Notes: generated by a model not told the origin, from the letters alone. Shown: positions 18,157 through 27,441, counted from the first letter of the stretch. The stretch is 64,000 nucleotides of DNA from an uncultured Pontibacter sp. (GCA_947499125.1 CANMMP010000003.1:1-64000); one strand, 5' to 3'. Numbers and translations: made by a program.

Positions 18157-18366
18157 TTAAAAGAACAGGAATTTTTTACGCTTTTGCACCAGCCCGTTTT
18201 TACCGGTTGGCACTTTAATGGCCTCTAGGCCGGCAGCTCCTTTTGCCTGAACTTTTACACTTTTGCCATTCGGCGATGGGCAGGGCATACCTTTTTTACT
18301 ACAACCCGAAGCAAAAGCCAAGGCTACAAAAAGTAAGAGCAAGTATAACGACCGGTGTAAGTTCAT
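18157..18366 (-). CDS. Tiny lipoprotein of unknown function
   Basis: The 69-residue product has a hydrophobic leader ending in a lipobox (FASGC, Cys22). A second cysteine follows shortly after (KKGMPCPSPNGK) and the tail is basic (GLVQKRKKFLFF). The pattern GCSKKGMPCPSPNG, with a Gly/Lys-rich short mature part, recurs in Bacteroidota small lipoproteins as far as I recall. The gene is 19 bases downstream of the E1 stop, so cotranscription is likely. Function unknown. Confidence 0.65.
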   Translation of the reverse strand: MNLHRSLYLLLLFVALAFASGCSKKGMPCPSPNGKSVKVQAKGAAGLEAIKVPTGKNGLVQKRKKFLFF

Positions 18367-18385
18367 AGCAAAAGGAGTTTATAGT

Positions 18386-20365
18386 TTAGTATGCAAGTAT
18401 AGCTTCCACTTTTTCACGCAGGCGCTGTTTCGGCAAAAATTCTGCTTCCAGCGGAGGCGCAAAAGGTATGGCAGTATCTAAGCTGGCTACGCGGGCAACA
18501 GGCCCATCAAGGTGCTCAAAGCAATTCTCGCCTATCCAGGCTGCTATTTCGCCGCCTATTCCGCCAGTCAGGGTGTCTTCGTGCAATATTATAACGCGGC
18601 CAGTCTTAGCTACAGTATTTCTTACGGCTTCTTTGTCCCAGGGTAGTAGCGAGCGCAGGTCCAGTATCTCAATGCTGGTGCCCGGCATTTCCTGCTGTAG
18701 TTGCTTGGCCCAGTGCACGCCCATACCATAGGTTATAATAGAAAGGTCTTCGCCTTCGGCCACTGTTTTGGCTTTGCCTATTTCTATAGTATAGTAATCG
18801 TCCGGAATATCCTGTGAAATAGAACGGTAAAGCAGTTTGTGCTCGAAATACATTACCGGGTTCGGGTCTTCGATTGCCGCATTCAACAAGCCTTTCGCAT
18901 CATATGGTGAAGACGGATATACAATCTTTAAACCAGGAGTATGGAAGAACCAGGCTTCGTTGCTTTGGGAGTGGAACGGACCAGCGGCCGTACCGGCACC
19001 TGTTGGCATACGCACTACCACATCGGCATTCTGGCCCCAGCGGTAATGGCTTTTAGCAAGGTTATTCACGATCTGGTTAAAGCCTACGCTCACAAAGTCA
19101 GCGAACTGCATCTCTACCATACTCTTTTTACCCTTCACCGACATGCCCAGGCCAATACCAAGTATAGCCGATTCGCACAGCGGGGTATTACGTACTCGCT
19201 CTTTGCCAAATTTATCAACAAAGCCTTCCGTAATTTTAAACACGCCACCATATTCGGCTATGTCCTGGCCCATTAAAACCAGTTCCGGGTAACGCTCCAT
19301 ACTTTGGCGCAAACCATCCGAAATAGCATCTACAAAACGCTTCTCGGTTTTAGCTCCCGATGCCGGTGCCACAGGCTGCTGCACGTATGGCTTATACATA
19401 TCAGCAATTTCTTCCTGGCGGTCAGCGATCGGCATTGGCGTGGCAAAGGCAGTTTGCAACCCAGCTTCTATTTCAGCTTTTATTTCTTCGCGTATACTTT
19501 CAACTGCTTTTGGGGTAAGCACCACTTCATCCAGTAAAAACTTCTCGTAGTTCTCCACCGGGTCTTTTTTTGCCCATTTCTCGAACAGTTCCTGCGGCAC
19601 ATATTTCGTTCCGCTGGCCTCTTCGTGCCCACGCATTCTAAAGGTCATGGCTTCTATCAGTACCGGGCGCGGATTATTGCGCATGCTGGCTGCGGTTTGC
19701 TTTACCGTATGGTATACTTCCAGCAGATTATTGCCATCTATCTGCAAGGCATCCATACCATAAGCAGGGCCTTTATCTATAAACTGGTTGAACTTAAATT
19801 GCTCGTTGCTTGGAGTAGATAAACCATAACCGTTATTCTCGATCATGAAAATAACCGGCAGGCCCCAAACCGCAGCTACGTTCAGCGCCTCATGGAAATC
19901 ACCTTCCGAGGCTCCGCCATCGCCGCTATAAACTAAGGTAACTTTCTCTTTCTTATCCAGCAGATCGGCCAGGGCTATACCATCGGCTACAGCTAACTGC
20001 GGCCCCAGGTGCGAGATCATACCTACAATGTGGTGCTCGTTAGAGCCAAAGTGAAATGAACGGTCGCGGCCTTTAGTAAAACCGGTCTTTTTGCCCTGGA
20101 ACTGCGCAAACAATTTATCGAGAGGCACATTACGGCTCGTGAAAACGCCCAGGTTGCGGTGCAACGGCAAAATATATTCGTCCTGCTCCAGCGCCATCGC
20201 CGACCCTACACTTATAGCTTCCTGGCCAATGCCGGAAAACCATTTGCTTACTTTGCCCTGGCGCAGTAGCACCAGCATGCGCTCCTCTATCAGGCGCGGC
20301 TTAAGTATAGCACGGTACAGGGAGATCAGTTCGTCGTCGGAGTATTCTTTACGGTTATAGTTCAT
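18386..20365 (-). CDS. 2-oxoacid dehydrogenase E1 component, fused alpha and beta subunits
   Basis: The 659-residue protein joins an E1-alpha domain (about 1-335) to an E1-beta domain (about 345-659). The alpha part holds the thiamine-diphosphate motif, from YSGDGGASEGD to IENN about 150-180. The beta part starts at KRFVDAISDGLRQSMERYPELVLMGQDIAEYGGVFK and has the transketolase C-terminal domain. Such fusions in Bacteroidota are usually annotated as branched-chain (2-oxoisovalerate) or pyruvate dehydrogenase E1; the substrate is not decided by sequence alone. E2 and E3 are not adjacent. The complex needs lipoylated E2, made by LipA encoded nearby. It leads an apparent operon with two small envelope proteins and YtxJ. 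Confidence 0.93.
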   Translation of the reverse strand: MNYNRKEYSDDELISLYRAILKPRLIEERMLVLLRQGKVSKWFSGIGQEAISVGSAMALEQDEYILPLHRNLGVFTSRNVPLDKLFAQFQGKKTGFTKGRDRSFHFGSNEHHIVGMISHLGPQLAVADGIALADLLDKKEKVTLVYSGDGGASEGDFHEALNVAAVWGLPVIFMIENNGYGLSTPSNEQFKFNQFIDKGPAYGMDALQIDGNNLLEVYHTVKQTAASMRNNPRPVLIEAMTFRMRGHEEASGTKYVPQELFEKWAKKDPVENYEKFLLDEVVLTPKAVESIREEIKAEIEAGLQTAFATPMPIADRQEEIADMYKPYVQQPVAPASGAKTEKRFVDAISDGLRQSMERYPELVLMGQDIAEYGGVFKITEGFVDKFGKERVRNTPLCESAILGIGLGMSVKGKKSMVEMQFADFVSVGFNQIVNNLAKSHYRWGQNADVVVRMPTGAGTAAGPFHSQSNEAWFFHTPGLKIVYPSSPYDAKGLLNAAIEDPNPVMYFEHKLLYRSISQDIPDDYYTIEIGKAKTVAEGEDLSIITYGMGVHWAKQLQQEMPGTSIEILDLRSLLPWDKEAVRNTVAKTGRVIILHEDTLTGGIGGEIAAWIGENCFEHLDGPVARVASLDTAIPFAPPLEAEFLPKQRLREKVEAILAY

Positions 20366-20443
20366 CTTAAAAAAAGGAAAACCTTGTTACAGGTAGGCAA
20401 GTTACTATATTACATGTAGAGACAAAATATAGTAGCTAATTTA

Positions 20444-20451
20444 TACTTTTG
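20444..20451 (+). promoter_or_regulatory. -7 box of the M16 peptidase gene
   Basis: TACTTTTG matches TAnnTTTG and lies 96 bases before the ATG at 20547. A clear -33 TTG is not seen. Confidence 0.45.
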
Positions 20452-20546
20452 TTTCTGATGATGGCTAAATGGCTGCATTGTTAAATGGTTGAAAAGAATG
20501 AGCCTGAAATAACAATGCAACCATTAAGCAACTTAACAATTAAGAA

Positions 20547-21812
20547 ATGATACAATTTAGAGAATTTACACTTGATAACGGGTTGCGCGTGATCGTGCAC
20601 GAAGACCATACATCGCCGATGGCAGTATTAAATGTGCTGTATGATGTGGGCTCGCGTGATGAAGTGGAAGAACATACCGGTTTTGCGCATTTATTTGAGC
20701 ATCTGATGTTTAGTGGATCAGTAAATATACCAGTATATGATGAGCCACTGCAGCGAGTTGGTGGCGAAAACAACGCTTTTACAAGCCCCGACATCACGAA
20801 CTACTACCTGACCGTACCGGCGCAGAACATCGAGACAGGTTTCTGGCTGGAGTCGGACCGCATGATGGACCTTGCCTTTAGCGACCACGGCCTGGAAGTG
20901 CAGCGCAAAGTAGTAGTAGAAGAATTTAAGCAGAATTACCTGAACCAGCCTTACGGCGATGTATGGCTGAAACTGCGTCCGCTGGCTTATAAAAATCACC
21001 CTTATAAATGGGCAACTATAGGTAAGGAGATCGCTCATATTGAGGATGCTACGATGGACATTGTGAAAGCCTTCCATAAAAAGCACTACTCGCCAAGCAA
21101 CGCTATACTTGTTGTTGCCGGCAACGTTACTTTCGACCATGCAAAAGAGCTGACCGAAAAATGGTTTGGTCCGATACCAGCCGGCGAAAAGTATGAACGC
21201 AGCATACCAAACGAGCCGAAGCAAACCGAACCGCGCGTACTCGAGACCTCAGCCGATGTGCCATTGAGCGCTATCTATAAAACATACCACATGCCGCACC
21301 GCACCCACAACGACTATTATCCTGTCGACCTGATCAGCGATATACTGGGTCGTGGTAAGTCGAGCAGGTTGTATGAGCAATTGGTAAAAGAGCAGAAACT
21401 GTTCAACTCTATCTCAGCATCAGTAACTGGAAGTATAGAACCAGGCTTATTGATTATACAAGGTAAACTGAACGAAGGCGTAGACCTGCAGGCTGCAAAT
21501 GCTGCTATCGAGAAAATTAACCAGGAGTTAATGGACACGCTGGTAGATGAGCACGAACTGAACAAAGTAAAGAACCAGGCCGAAACCAGTTTAGTATTCT
21601 CCGAGATCGAGTTGCTGAACCGTGCCATGAATCTGGCCTATGGAAAATTATTAGGCGATGCCAATTTCGTTAACACCGAAGGCGAAAAGATACAGGCGGT
21701 AACGCCACAGGACATTCAGCGATGCGCCCGTGAGTTTTTAGATCCTAACAACTGCTCTACCCTGCTTTATAAAGCCGAGAAAAAAGAGAAAGAAGTAACT
21801 GCTGAAGTATAA
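20547..21812 (+). CDS. M16 family zinc metallopeptidase
   Basis: The 421-residue protein is a pitrilysin/processing-peptidase-like enzyme. The inverted zinc motif HxxEH is His48, Glu51 and His52 (HLFEH). A distal glutamate is expected in the following VVVEEFKQNY segment, near residue 128. The C-terminal inactive-type M16 domain follows (about 185-400). No signal peptide is visible, so it should be cytoplasmic. Such proteases cut small or unfolded peptides. In many Bacteroidota a second M16 gene lies next to it; here there is none, and a repeat region follows. The ATG is preceded by a promoter at 20444. Confidence 0.93.
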   Translation: MIQFREFTLDNGLRVIVHEDHTSPMAVLNVLYDVGSRDEVEEHTGFAHLFEHLMFSGSVNIPVYDEPLQRVGGENNAFTSPDITNYYLTVPAQNIETGFWLESDRMMDLAFSDHGLEVQRKVVVEEFKQNYLNQPYGDVWLKLRPLAYKNHPYKWATIGKEIAHIEDATMDIVKAFHKKHYSPSNAILVVAGNVTFDHAKELTEKWFGPIPAGEKYERSIPNEPKQTEPRVLETSADVPLSAIYKTYHMPHRTHNDYYPVDLISDILGRGKSSRLYEQLVKEQKLFNSISASVTGSIEPGLLIIQGKLNEGVDLQAANAAIEKINQELMDTLVDEHELNKVKNQAETSLVFSEIELLNRAMNLAYGKLLGDANFVNTEGEKIQAVTPQDIQRCAREFLDPNNCSTLLYKAEKKEKEVTAEV

Positions 21813-21853
21813 AAACTATAGGTTACTTTCCTGTTTTTCTGAGGTTAGTATGC

Positions 21854-21928
21854 ACCCTTGCTGCATGTTTTTACCAGCAAGTATAAAAGCCAGGCCATTG
21901 TGTTGTTGATGAAACACCAACAACGGCT
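21854..21928. repeat. Dispersed repeat, CTTGCTG/CAGCAAG hairpin plus GTTGTTG-CAACAAC hairpin
   Basis: CCCTTGCTG...CAGCAAG (21854-21883) and GTTGTTGATGAAACACCAACAAC (21902-21925) are two neighbouring hairpins. Close copies of both occur at 60287-60412. The first element's loop (TGTTTTtACC) is complementary to the second's (GATGAAACACC). The repeat fills part of the 228-base gap between the M16 gene and floA. Confidence 0.75.
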
Positions 21929-21984
21929 CGATGGCTCGTTTACTATGGTAGAATATATATACCCCTGTTAAAGCAGATACAAAC

Positions 21985-22018
21985 AAAAAGCGGGAACAAA
22001 TGACTGTTCCGGCTTTTA
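21985..22018 (-). terminator. Terminator of the nfeD-floA operon
   Basis: AAAAGCGGGAACA pairs with TGTTCCGGCTTTT around a six-base loop and is followed by T on the minus strand, 23 bases past the floA stop. Confidence 0.82.
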
Positions 22019-22040
22019 CTGTTTTATATCGAAGTATAAA

Positions 22041-23027
22041 TTACTCTTTTGGCTTGTTTGCACCACCCTGGTTAGGGCTGGCAATAGAGTTACGCATATC
22101 AGTATCCGACTGGATGTTCTGCATTTTGTAGTAGTCCATGATACCCAGGTTGCCACTACGGAATGCTGCTGCAATAGCCTGCGGAATTTCTACTTCGGCT
22201 GCAATAACCGATGCACGTGCTTCCTGCGCTTTGGCCTTCATTTCCTGCTCCACGGCAACGGCCATGGCGCGGCGTTCTTCGGCTTTAGCTTCAGCTACCT
22301 TTAAGTCGGCACTTGCCTGGTCTATCTGTAGTTTGGCGCCAATGTTTTCTCCTACATCAATATCAGCTATATCAATAGAAAGTATCTCGTAAGCAGTACC
22401 GGCATCAAGGCCTTTCTGCAAAACAAGTTTCGAGATCATGTCCGGGTTTTCCAGTACGCTTTTATGTGAGGATGACGAACCGATTGAAGTAACGATGCCT
22501 TCACCAACACGGGCAAGTATAGTTTCTTCGCCGGCACCACCTACCAGTTGCATAATATTAGCACGTACCGTAACACGCGCCTTAGCAATCAGCTGTATAC
22601 CATCCTGCGCTACAGCAGCCACATTTGGTGTATTGATCACTTTCGGGTTTACGGATGTAGTTACCGCTTCAAACACGTTACGGCCAGCCAGGTCAATTGC
22701 TGTTGCCTGCTTAAACGATAGCGGGATGTTAGCTTTATCTGCCGAAATAAGCGCTTTAATAACAGTTGGCACGTTGCCGCCTGCCAGGTAGTGCGTTTCT
22801 AGCTCGGTGCTGGTTAAGTTTATACCTGCTTTCGAAGAGTTGATCATCGAGTTTACGATAAGGCTTGGTGGCACCTTACGAATGCGCATAAACACGAGCT
22901 CCAGTAAGCTGATCTTTACTCCCGAAAATAGAGCTGTGATCCAGAGGCTTATCGGGAAGAAATAAAGAAATATGAGCAGCAGTATAATGCCGCCACCAAT
23001 TAAAAAAAGAACGGATAGGTTTTCCAT
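22041..23027 (-). CDS. floA: Flotillin-like protein FloA
   Basis: The 328-residue protein matches the FloA (UPF0365) family. It has a hydrophobic N-terminal membrane segment (about 5-40) and an SPFH/band-7 domain ([27 protein letters not shown]). A charged Ala/Glu-rich coiled-coil region follows ([29 protein letters not shown], about 240-275). FloA oligomers organise membrane microdomains and affect membrane fluidity and secretion. The partner nfeD is nine bases upstream, the classical floA-nfeD pair. Confidence 0.95.
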   Translation of the reverse strand: MENLSVLFLIGGGIILLLIFLYFFPISLWITALFSGVKISLLELVFMRIRKVPPSLIVNSMINSSKAGINLTSTELETHYLAGGNVPTVIKALISADKANIPLSFKQATAIDLAGRNVFEAVTTSVNPKVINTPNVAAVAQDGIQLIAKARVTVRANIMQLVGGAGEETILARVGEGIVTSIGSSSSHKSVLENPDMISKLVLQKGLDAGTAYEILSIDIADIDVGENIGAKLQIDQASADLKVAEAKAEERRAMAVAVEQEMKAKAQEARASVIAAEVEIPQAIAAAFRSGNLGIMDYYKMQNIQSDTDMRNSIASPNQGGANKPKE

Positions 23028-23036
23028 GGTAAAGAT

Positions 23037-23510
23037 TTAGCTTACTTCTTCTACTGTTATTTTATTGTGGTTCAAACTTATTATTCTCACTTGTGTATTC
23101 GGCATCAGGAACTCACCTTTCGTTTGTACTTCGTGCTGCCTGTCATGAAACAGGGCTGTACCTTGTGGCCTGAGTGCTGATACTGTAACGCCGGTCTCGC
23201 CAACTATAAGGTTATGCGGATAAGCTTCGTTAACCCGACTGGTTATCTGGTCTTTTAGCGCAAACCTGCTCCATGCATCCGTCCGGAAACTATAGAAAAA
23301 GGCAATACCAGCCACCAGCACCGAAACGCCAAGTATAAGGTGTCCTGTATTAGAGCCCAATGCATCATACCCGATCCAGATACCAATGCCAGCTAATACA
23401 AAACCAAGTATACCGATCAGGGTAGTGCCAGGTATAAATATTAACTCCACTATGATCAGAATCAACCCGATCACGATCAATACGATTACAGTAACCCAGT
23501 CTAATAGCAT
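23037..23510 (-). CDS. NfeD-like membrane protein
   Basis: The 157-residue protein has three hydrophobic segments (about 5-25, 28-50 and 57-75). A C-terminal OB-fold of the NfeD type follows (about 90-157; NLIVGETGVTVSALRPQGTALF and VRIISLNHNKITVEEV). It lacks the N-terminal serine-protease domain of long NfeD proteins, as expected for the short form linked to flotillins. Its stop is nine bases before the floA start, so the two are cotranscribed and probably form a membrane complex. Confidence 0.92.
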   Translation of the reverse strand: MLLDWVTVIVLIVIGLILIIVELIFIPGTTLIGILGFVLAGIGIWIGYDALGSNTGHLILGVSVLVAGIAFFYSFRTDAWSRFALKDQITSRVNEAYPHNLIVGETGVTVSALRPQGTALFHDRQHEVQTKGEFLMPNTQVRIISLNHNKITVEEVS

Positions 23511-23745
23511 AAGGATTGGCTTATTAGGTAAATATAGTGATTTTTAGATAAAACTGCGAATTATTACAATTTGATTACCGAATGTTATTACAACTTTATT
23601 ATCCTTTTTTATCGCTCTGGTTATTTTTGAAGTGAGAGTTAAAATGAGTCAGCGTAGTTGAAAGCTGTCTTAATCTTCTTATAGTTTAAGACCTAGCAGT
23701 ATGCGCAACTCCTGTTAGTGTCTGTTATCCTACATTCTAGTTTAT

Positions 23746-23779
23746 TGTCATTTCGAGCGCAGTCGAGAAATCTTATATG
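23746..23779. repeat. GTCATTTCGAGCGCAG-type dispersed repeat
   Basis: The stretch contains ATTTCGAGCGCAGTCGAGAAAT, which folds on the arms ATTTCGA/TCGAGAAAT. From memory, elements of this kind (GTCATTTCGAGCGnAGnCGAGAAATCT) are scattered through many Bacteroidota genomes. Only one copy is in the window, so the repeat status rests on that recollection. Confidence 0.55.
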
Positions 23780-24076
23780 TCCTATAGCTTGACTTTGTAC
23801 ATGCTTGAACTAAGCTATACTTTCATAGCCACTTCTTATCCTGAGAGCTTCACTTGCCTATAGTTTCAATCTAGCTTTATGCGCTCACGGCCGCGAGGCC
23901 CCGTCTTCGGGCATCGCGCTGCTGCTTTCTTGCTTCCCTCGTACCTCGGGCTGCCTGCGGCATCGCAACAAATCAAAGGCGCTCAACCCAAAGACTGATA
24001 TCTTTCTCATAGTTACTGCTTAATTATAGCTTGAAACTATAAGCTTCGTCCTTTTCTCCTGGCTATACTTCCGTAG

Positions 24077-24096
24077 GGACAGGTCGCGACCTGTCC
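24077..24096. repeat. Perfect 20-bp palindrome
   Basis: GGACAGGTCGCGACCTGTCC is an exact inverted repeat with no loop. Similar GGGACAGGTCGCGACCTGTCC elements are, from memory, repeated in other bacteria, cyanobacteria included. It is not near a gene start, so an operator role is unlikely. Confidence 0.8.
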
Positions 24097-24149
24097 GCTC
24101 TTGGATTGTACATATAGAACTATAAAGAAATCTACAGCTATGACAGAAA

Positions 24150-24266
24150 CTGTCCCCTTGAGGGGACTACAGGGGTGTTAAAACAGCAACTATAAAACTA
24201 TAAAACCAGCTTTAGCAGTGTACAAAGTTCCCCGCCTTAGACAAGGAGGGGCTAGGGGTGGTTGGA
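24150..24266. repeat. Two C-rich CCCCT/AGGGG dispersed repeats
   Basis: At 24150-24177 TGTCCCCTTGAGGGGAC precedes TACAGGGGTG. At 24224-24266 TTCCCCGCC...GGAGGGG precedes CTAGGGGTGGTTGG. Both match the layout of a family found at six more places in the window: a CCCCTCC/GGAGGGG palindrome followed by a (T)AGGGGTGGG tail. Confidence 0.75.
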
Positions 24267-24413
24267 TTTCGCAAATTATAAATCCATAGCCAACTCCCTG
24301 TCGAGCCAGTTGAGTCAGAAGACCCAATATTACCTTAAATCACGGGCTCGGAGAATCGCGCCAGCTTAAACTTAAACAGCAACTACAGTTCTACCAACAA
24401 AAGCCATAAACAG

Positions 24414-24452
24414 AAAAGCGCCACTTCCCAAACAGGAAAGTGACGCTTTTAT
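24414..24452 (-). terminator. Terminator of proS
   Basis: AAAAGCG-CACTTCC (24414-24428) pairs with GGAAAGTG-CGCTTTT (24435-24450) with small mismatches, followed by T on the minus strand. It lies about 40 bases past the proS stop. Confidence 0.78.
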
Positions 24453-24490
24453 AGTTAGCCGACCTTATGATCGCAATTATAAATCAGCAA

Positions 24491-25969
24491 TTAATAAGCT
24501 TTAGCAAAATAAACGCGTTGCTTACTTGGTTTCCCGGTCAGCATATCTACACCATCTTCCTGAGGGGTATTAAGCGCGATACAGCGTATTGTTGCTTTGG
24601 TCTCTTCTTTAATGCGTTCTTCAGTTTCAGGAGTACCATCCCAGTGAGCTAATACAAAACCACCTTTCGTTTCCAGCACCTGCTTAAACTCTTCGTAGCT
24701 GTCTACTTTGGTAGTGTGCTCTTCTCTATAGTTAAGGGCTTTGTTATAGATGTTCTCCTGTATCTCGTCCAGCAAAGCAGGTATGTAAGTAGCCAGGCTG
24801 TCGAACTGCTGAGAGCTTTTCTCTTTCGTGTCGCGGCGGGCAATTTCTGCTGTTCCGTTCTCCAGGTCGCGTGCTCCGATGGCGATGCGTACCGGTACAC
24901 CTTTTAGCTCCCACTCAGCAAATTTAAAGCCTGGGCGCTCGGTGTCGCGGTCGTCAAACTTCACGCTTATACCTTTTGCTTCCAGCTCTTTTTTCAACTG
25001 TAATACTTTCTCACTTATCATTGCCAACTGCTCCTCCCCTTTATAGATCGGAACTATAACAACCTGAATTGGTGCCAGTTTCGGAGGTAATACAAGTCCT
25101 TCGTCATCAGAGTGAGCCATTACTAAAGCACCCATCAAACGGGTACTAACGCCCCACGATGTTCCCCAAACATATTCAAGGCCGCCATCTTTCGTAGCAA
25201 ACTTCACATCAAACGCCTTGGCAAAGTTCTGACCCAAAAAGTGCGATGTACCAGCTTGCAGGGCCTTGCCATCCTGCATCATACCTTCGATACAATATGT
25301 TTCCAGGGCACCGGCAAAGCGCTCGTTTGGCGTTTTTACACCACGTATAACCGGCAGCGCTATAAATTGCTCAGCAAAAGTGGCGTATACTTCCAGCATC
25401 TGCTCTGTTTCTGCAATGGCTTCTTCAGAGGTAGCATGAGCGGTGTGGCCTTCCTGCCATAAGAACTCAGCCGTTCTTAAAAACAAGCGCGTACGCATTT
25501 CCCAGCGCACTACGTTGGCCCACTGGTTAATAAGCAACGGCAGGTCACGGTAGCTTTGTATCCAACCTTTATAGGTATTCCAGATAACGGCTTCAGAAGT
25601 TGGTCGAACAATTAGCTCTTCTTCCAGTTTAGCATTTGGGTCTACGCGTAGTTTACCAGGTTTATCCGGGTCGTTCTGCAGGCGGTAATGCGTTACTACA
25701 GCACACTCTTTTGCAAAACCTTCAGCGTTCTGCTCTTCGGCCTCAAATAAGCTTTTGGGCACAAAAAGCGGGAAGTATGCATTCTGGTGGCCAGTTGCTT
25801 TAAACATATCATCCAGTTGGCGTTGCATCTTCTCCCAGATAGCGTAACCGTACGGTTTTATTACCATACAGCCGCGCACAGCGGAGTTTTCAGCAAGGCC
25901 TGCTTTTTTCACCAGTTCGTTATACCATAAGGAATAATCTTCGCTTCTTTTTGGTAGCCCTTTGCTCAT
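24491..25969 (-). CDS. proS: Prolyl-tRNA synthetase, short (archaeal/eukaryotic-like) type
   Basis: The 492-residue class II synthetase charges tRNA-Pro. It lacks the roughly 180-residue editing insertion of the long bacterial form and is therefore the ProS type 3 common in Bacteroidota. Motif 2 and motif 3 regions are visible ([24 protein letters not shown] and [28 protein letters not shown]). The anticodon-binding domain spans about 300-400. The C-terminal extension ends in Tyr (RVYFAKAY), the characteristic terminal tyrosine of this type. It is transcribed alone and ends in a terminator. Confidence 0.97.
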   Translation of the reverse strand: MSKGLPKRSEDYSLWYNELVKKAGLAENSAVRGCMVIKPYGYAIWEKMQRQLDDMFKATGHQNAYFPLFVPKSLFEAEEQNAEGFAKECAVVTHYRLQNDPDKPGKLRVDPNAKLEEELIVRPTSEAVIWNTYKGWIQSYRDLPLLINQWANVVRWEMRTRLFLRTAEFLWQEGHTAHATSEEAIAETEQMLEVYATFAEQFIALPVIRGVKTPNERFAGALETYCIEGMMQDGKALQAGTSHFLGQNFAKAFDVKFATKDGGLEYVWGTSWGVSTRLMGALVMAHSDDEGLVLPPKLAPIQVVIVPIYKGEEQLAMISEKVLQLKKELEAKGISVKFDDRDTERPGFKFAEWELKGVPVRIAIGARDLENGTAEIARRDTKEKSSQQFDSLATYIPALLDEIQENIYNKALNYREEHTTKVDSYEEFKQVLETKGGFVLAHWDGTPETEERIKEETKATIRCIALNTPQEDGVDMLTGKPSKQRVYFAKAY

Positions 25970-26116
25970 TTTTAAAATAATTTATAGGATATCCTTAATT
26001 AAAGATGTTTTTGGAATAATAATTGCTTCTAATCAACCTATAGATCAGACATCAATACTGCCCAAAATTACGTTAATATATTATACTATTGATAAGGTTT
26101 TGCGCCATTGTGTTTA

Positions 26117-26124
26117 TATCTTTG
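26117..26124 (+). promoter_or_regulatory. -7 box of the Tyr/Arg-rich lipoprotein operon
   Basis: TATCTTTG is a perfect TAnnTTTG, 31 bases before the ATG at 26156. The nearest TTTTG (26098-26102) is only 14 bases upstream, so the -33 element is uncertain. Confidence 0.6.
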
Positions 26125-26155
26125 ATTTAGAAGTAGTTTAAGACACCAGAAGGCC

Positions 26156-27418
26156 ATGAAAAAGTTTAACAATTTTATAATAGCACCGGCGCTGGCCCTA
26201 TTTACAGTAGGTTGCAGCAGCCCGACCGCTATGCAAACGTCTGAGTACGACGATATGTACTATAGTACTTCAGACCGAACCGAATATGTACAACCTGCTA
26301 CCGAAACGTATGCACAGCAAGACGTAACAGAGCAGCAAACTCAACAGGAAGAAGCCCAGCAAGGCGTTCAGAATCCTGAGTATTCGGAGCAAAGTGATGT
26401 AAGAACAGATGATTACTATGGAGACGAGTACTATGATGGACGCGAGTATGATGCGCGTGACAACTGGTATCGCCCAAACTATAATTTTGTAGATCAGTCA
26501 TGGGCTTATACTTCATATCCAAGTTATAGAAGCAGCTATGGTTATAGCCGTGCTTACCGCAGCATCGATCCATTCTACGATCCATTTTATGATCCATTCT
26601 ATTACGATCCGTTTTACTACGACCCATTTTACCATTTGCCTTTCCAGCACAGCAGGGTTAGTGTAAGTATAAGCTACCACTATGGTTGGGGCAGAGGATA
26701 TTATCCGTATTATGGCCGTTATAACCCATACCATGCCGGTTACTACAATAACTACTTTGTTACAAACAACTACTATGGCCGCCAGTATATACACGACCGT
26801 AACTATTATACAGGTCCAAGCAAAGTGCAGTATGGCCCACGCGATAAACGAGGCGGTACGTTAACAAGAGAAGTACAGAGCACGGAACGCCCTGAGCGTG
26901 GCACCCTGTCTGAAACGAAACAGCAGCGTGTAGAGCAGCGTCGCCCGGATAGAAGAGTTGAACGCACAACAAGACCTGCTACCGGAGAAACGAAAGAGGT
27001 GATTACTACCCGCCCGGGACGTGAAACACCACGACCACGAACTGAAGGTGCAACACCTCGTACTCGTGAGCAGCGCATAACGCCGCCTGAACAGCAGCAA
27101 CGCATACAGCCGGCAAGAAAACCAGCTACCGAGCGCCCTGCAACCCGCGAATACAGGCCTGCTACCCGTGAAGTTAAACCTGCTATCCGCGAAGCTAAAC
27201 CAACTAGACGCGAATATCGTCAGGAACGCAGCACGAGATCTAAGCAGATAAAACAGGCTGAACCGCGCCGCCAGAGTACACCAACTTACCAGCGCCGGGA
27301 AGTGCAGCGTTCTGAGCCTGTCATACGCAGGTCGGAGCCGGCACCAACCCGTAGCAGCAGTTCAAGCTCCAGTTCCGGATCAAGCTCTGGTAGCAGTCGC
27401 CCAAAAAGAGGTAACTAA
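26156..27418 (+). CDS. Low-complexity lipoprotein with Tyr-rich and Arg/Pro-rich regions
   Basis: The 420-residue protein begins with a lipoprotein signal (lipobox FTVGC, Cys20). Residues 28-105 are Gln, Asp, Glu and Tyr rich and acidic. Residues 138-161 repeat DPFY/YDPFY five times. Residues 165-225 are very Tyr-rich (YYPYYGRYNPYHAGYYNNYF). From about 228 the chain becomes strongly basic with Arg, Pro, Thr and Gln (RPATREYRPATREVK). It ends in a serine run and PKRGN. No folded domain is evident. Such charge-segregated, disordered anchors suggest a cell-surface polymer or matrix role, which is inference. It is 23 bases upstream of a FadL-like porin gene and probably cotranscribed. Confidence 0.8.
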   Translation: MKKFNNFIIAPALALFTVGCSSPTAMQTSEYDDMYYSTSDRTEYVQPATETYAQQDVTEQQTQQEEAQQGVQNPEYSEQSDVRTDDYYGDEYYDGREYDARDNWYRPNYNFVDQSWAYTSYPSYRSSYGYSRAYRSIDPFYDPFYDPFYYDPFYYDPFYHLPFQHSRVSVSISYHYGWGRGYYPYYGRYNPYHAGYYNNYFVTNNYYGRQYIHDRNYYTGPSKVQYGPRDKRGGTLTREVQSTERPERGTLSETKQQRVEQRRPDRRVERTTRPATGETKEVITTRPGRETPRPRTEGATPRTREQRITPPEQQQRIQPARKPATERPATREYRPATREVKPAIREAKPTRREYRQERSTRSKQIKQAEPRRQSTPTYQRREVQRSEPVIRRSEPAPTRSSSSSSSSGSSSGSSRPKRGN

Positions 27419-27441
27419 ACCTAACTCAGAAGAAAAACCAC

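Larger units (their letters stand above)
23511..24413. other. Gene-free island of dispersed repeats
   Basis: About 900 bases show no credible coding region. They hold a GTCATTTCGAG-type repeat (23746-23779) and a GC-rich block with CGCGAGGCC and CGGGCATCGCG (about 23885-23995). There is also a perfect 20-base palindrome (24077-24096), two C-rich CCCCT/AGGGG repeats (24150-24177 and 24224-24266), and many AACTATA/TATAGTT heptamers. Base composition swings sharply within the island. It may be a landing place for repeats or a decayed region. Confidence 0.7.

Noticed and set aside
23511..24413. Possible CRISPR array or tRNA cluster in the nfeD-proS gap
   Set aside because: The repeats are not equal in length or spacing and I found no tRNA T-loop pattern such as GGTTCGAATCC.
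24490..24652. Plus-strand frame of 61 codons at the end of proS
   Set aside because: It is entirely antisense to proS, whose terminal Tyr and family motifs are intact.
26513..27105. Minus-strand open frames inside the Tyr/Arg-rich lipoprotein gene
   Set aside because: They arise from the biased composition of the opposite strand; the plus-strand gene has a promoter, a lipobox and a clear partner.
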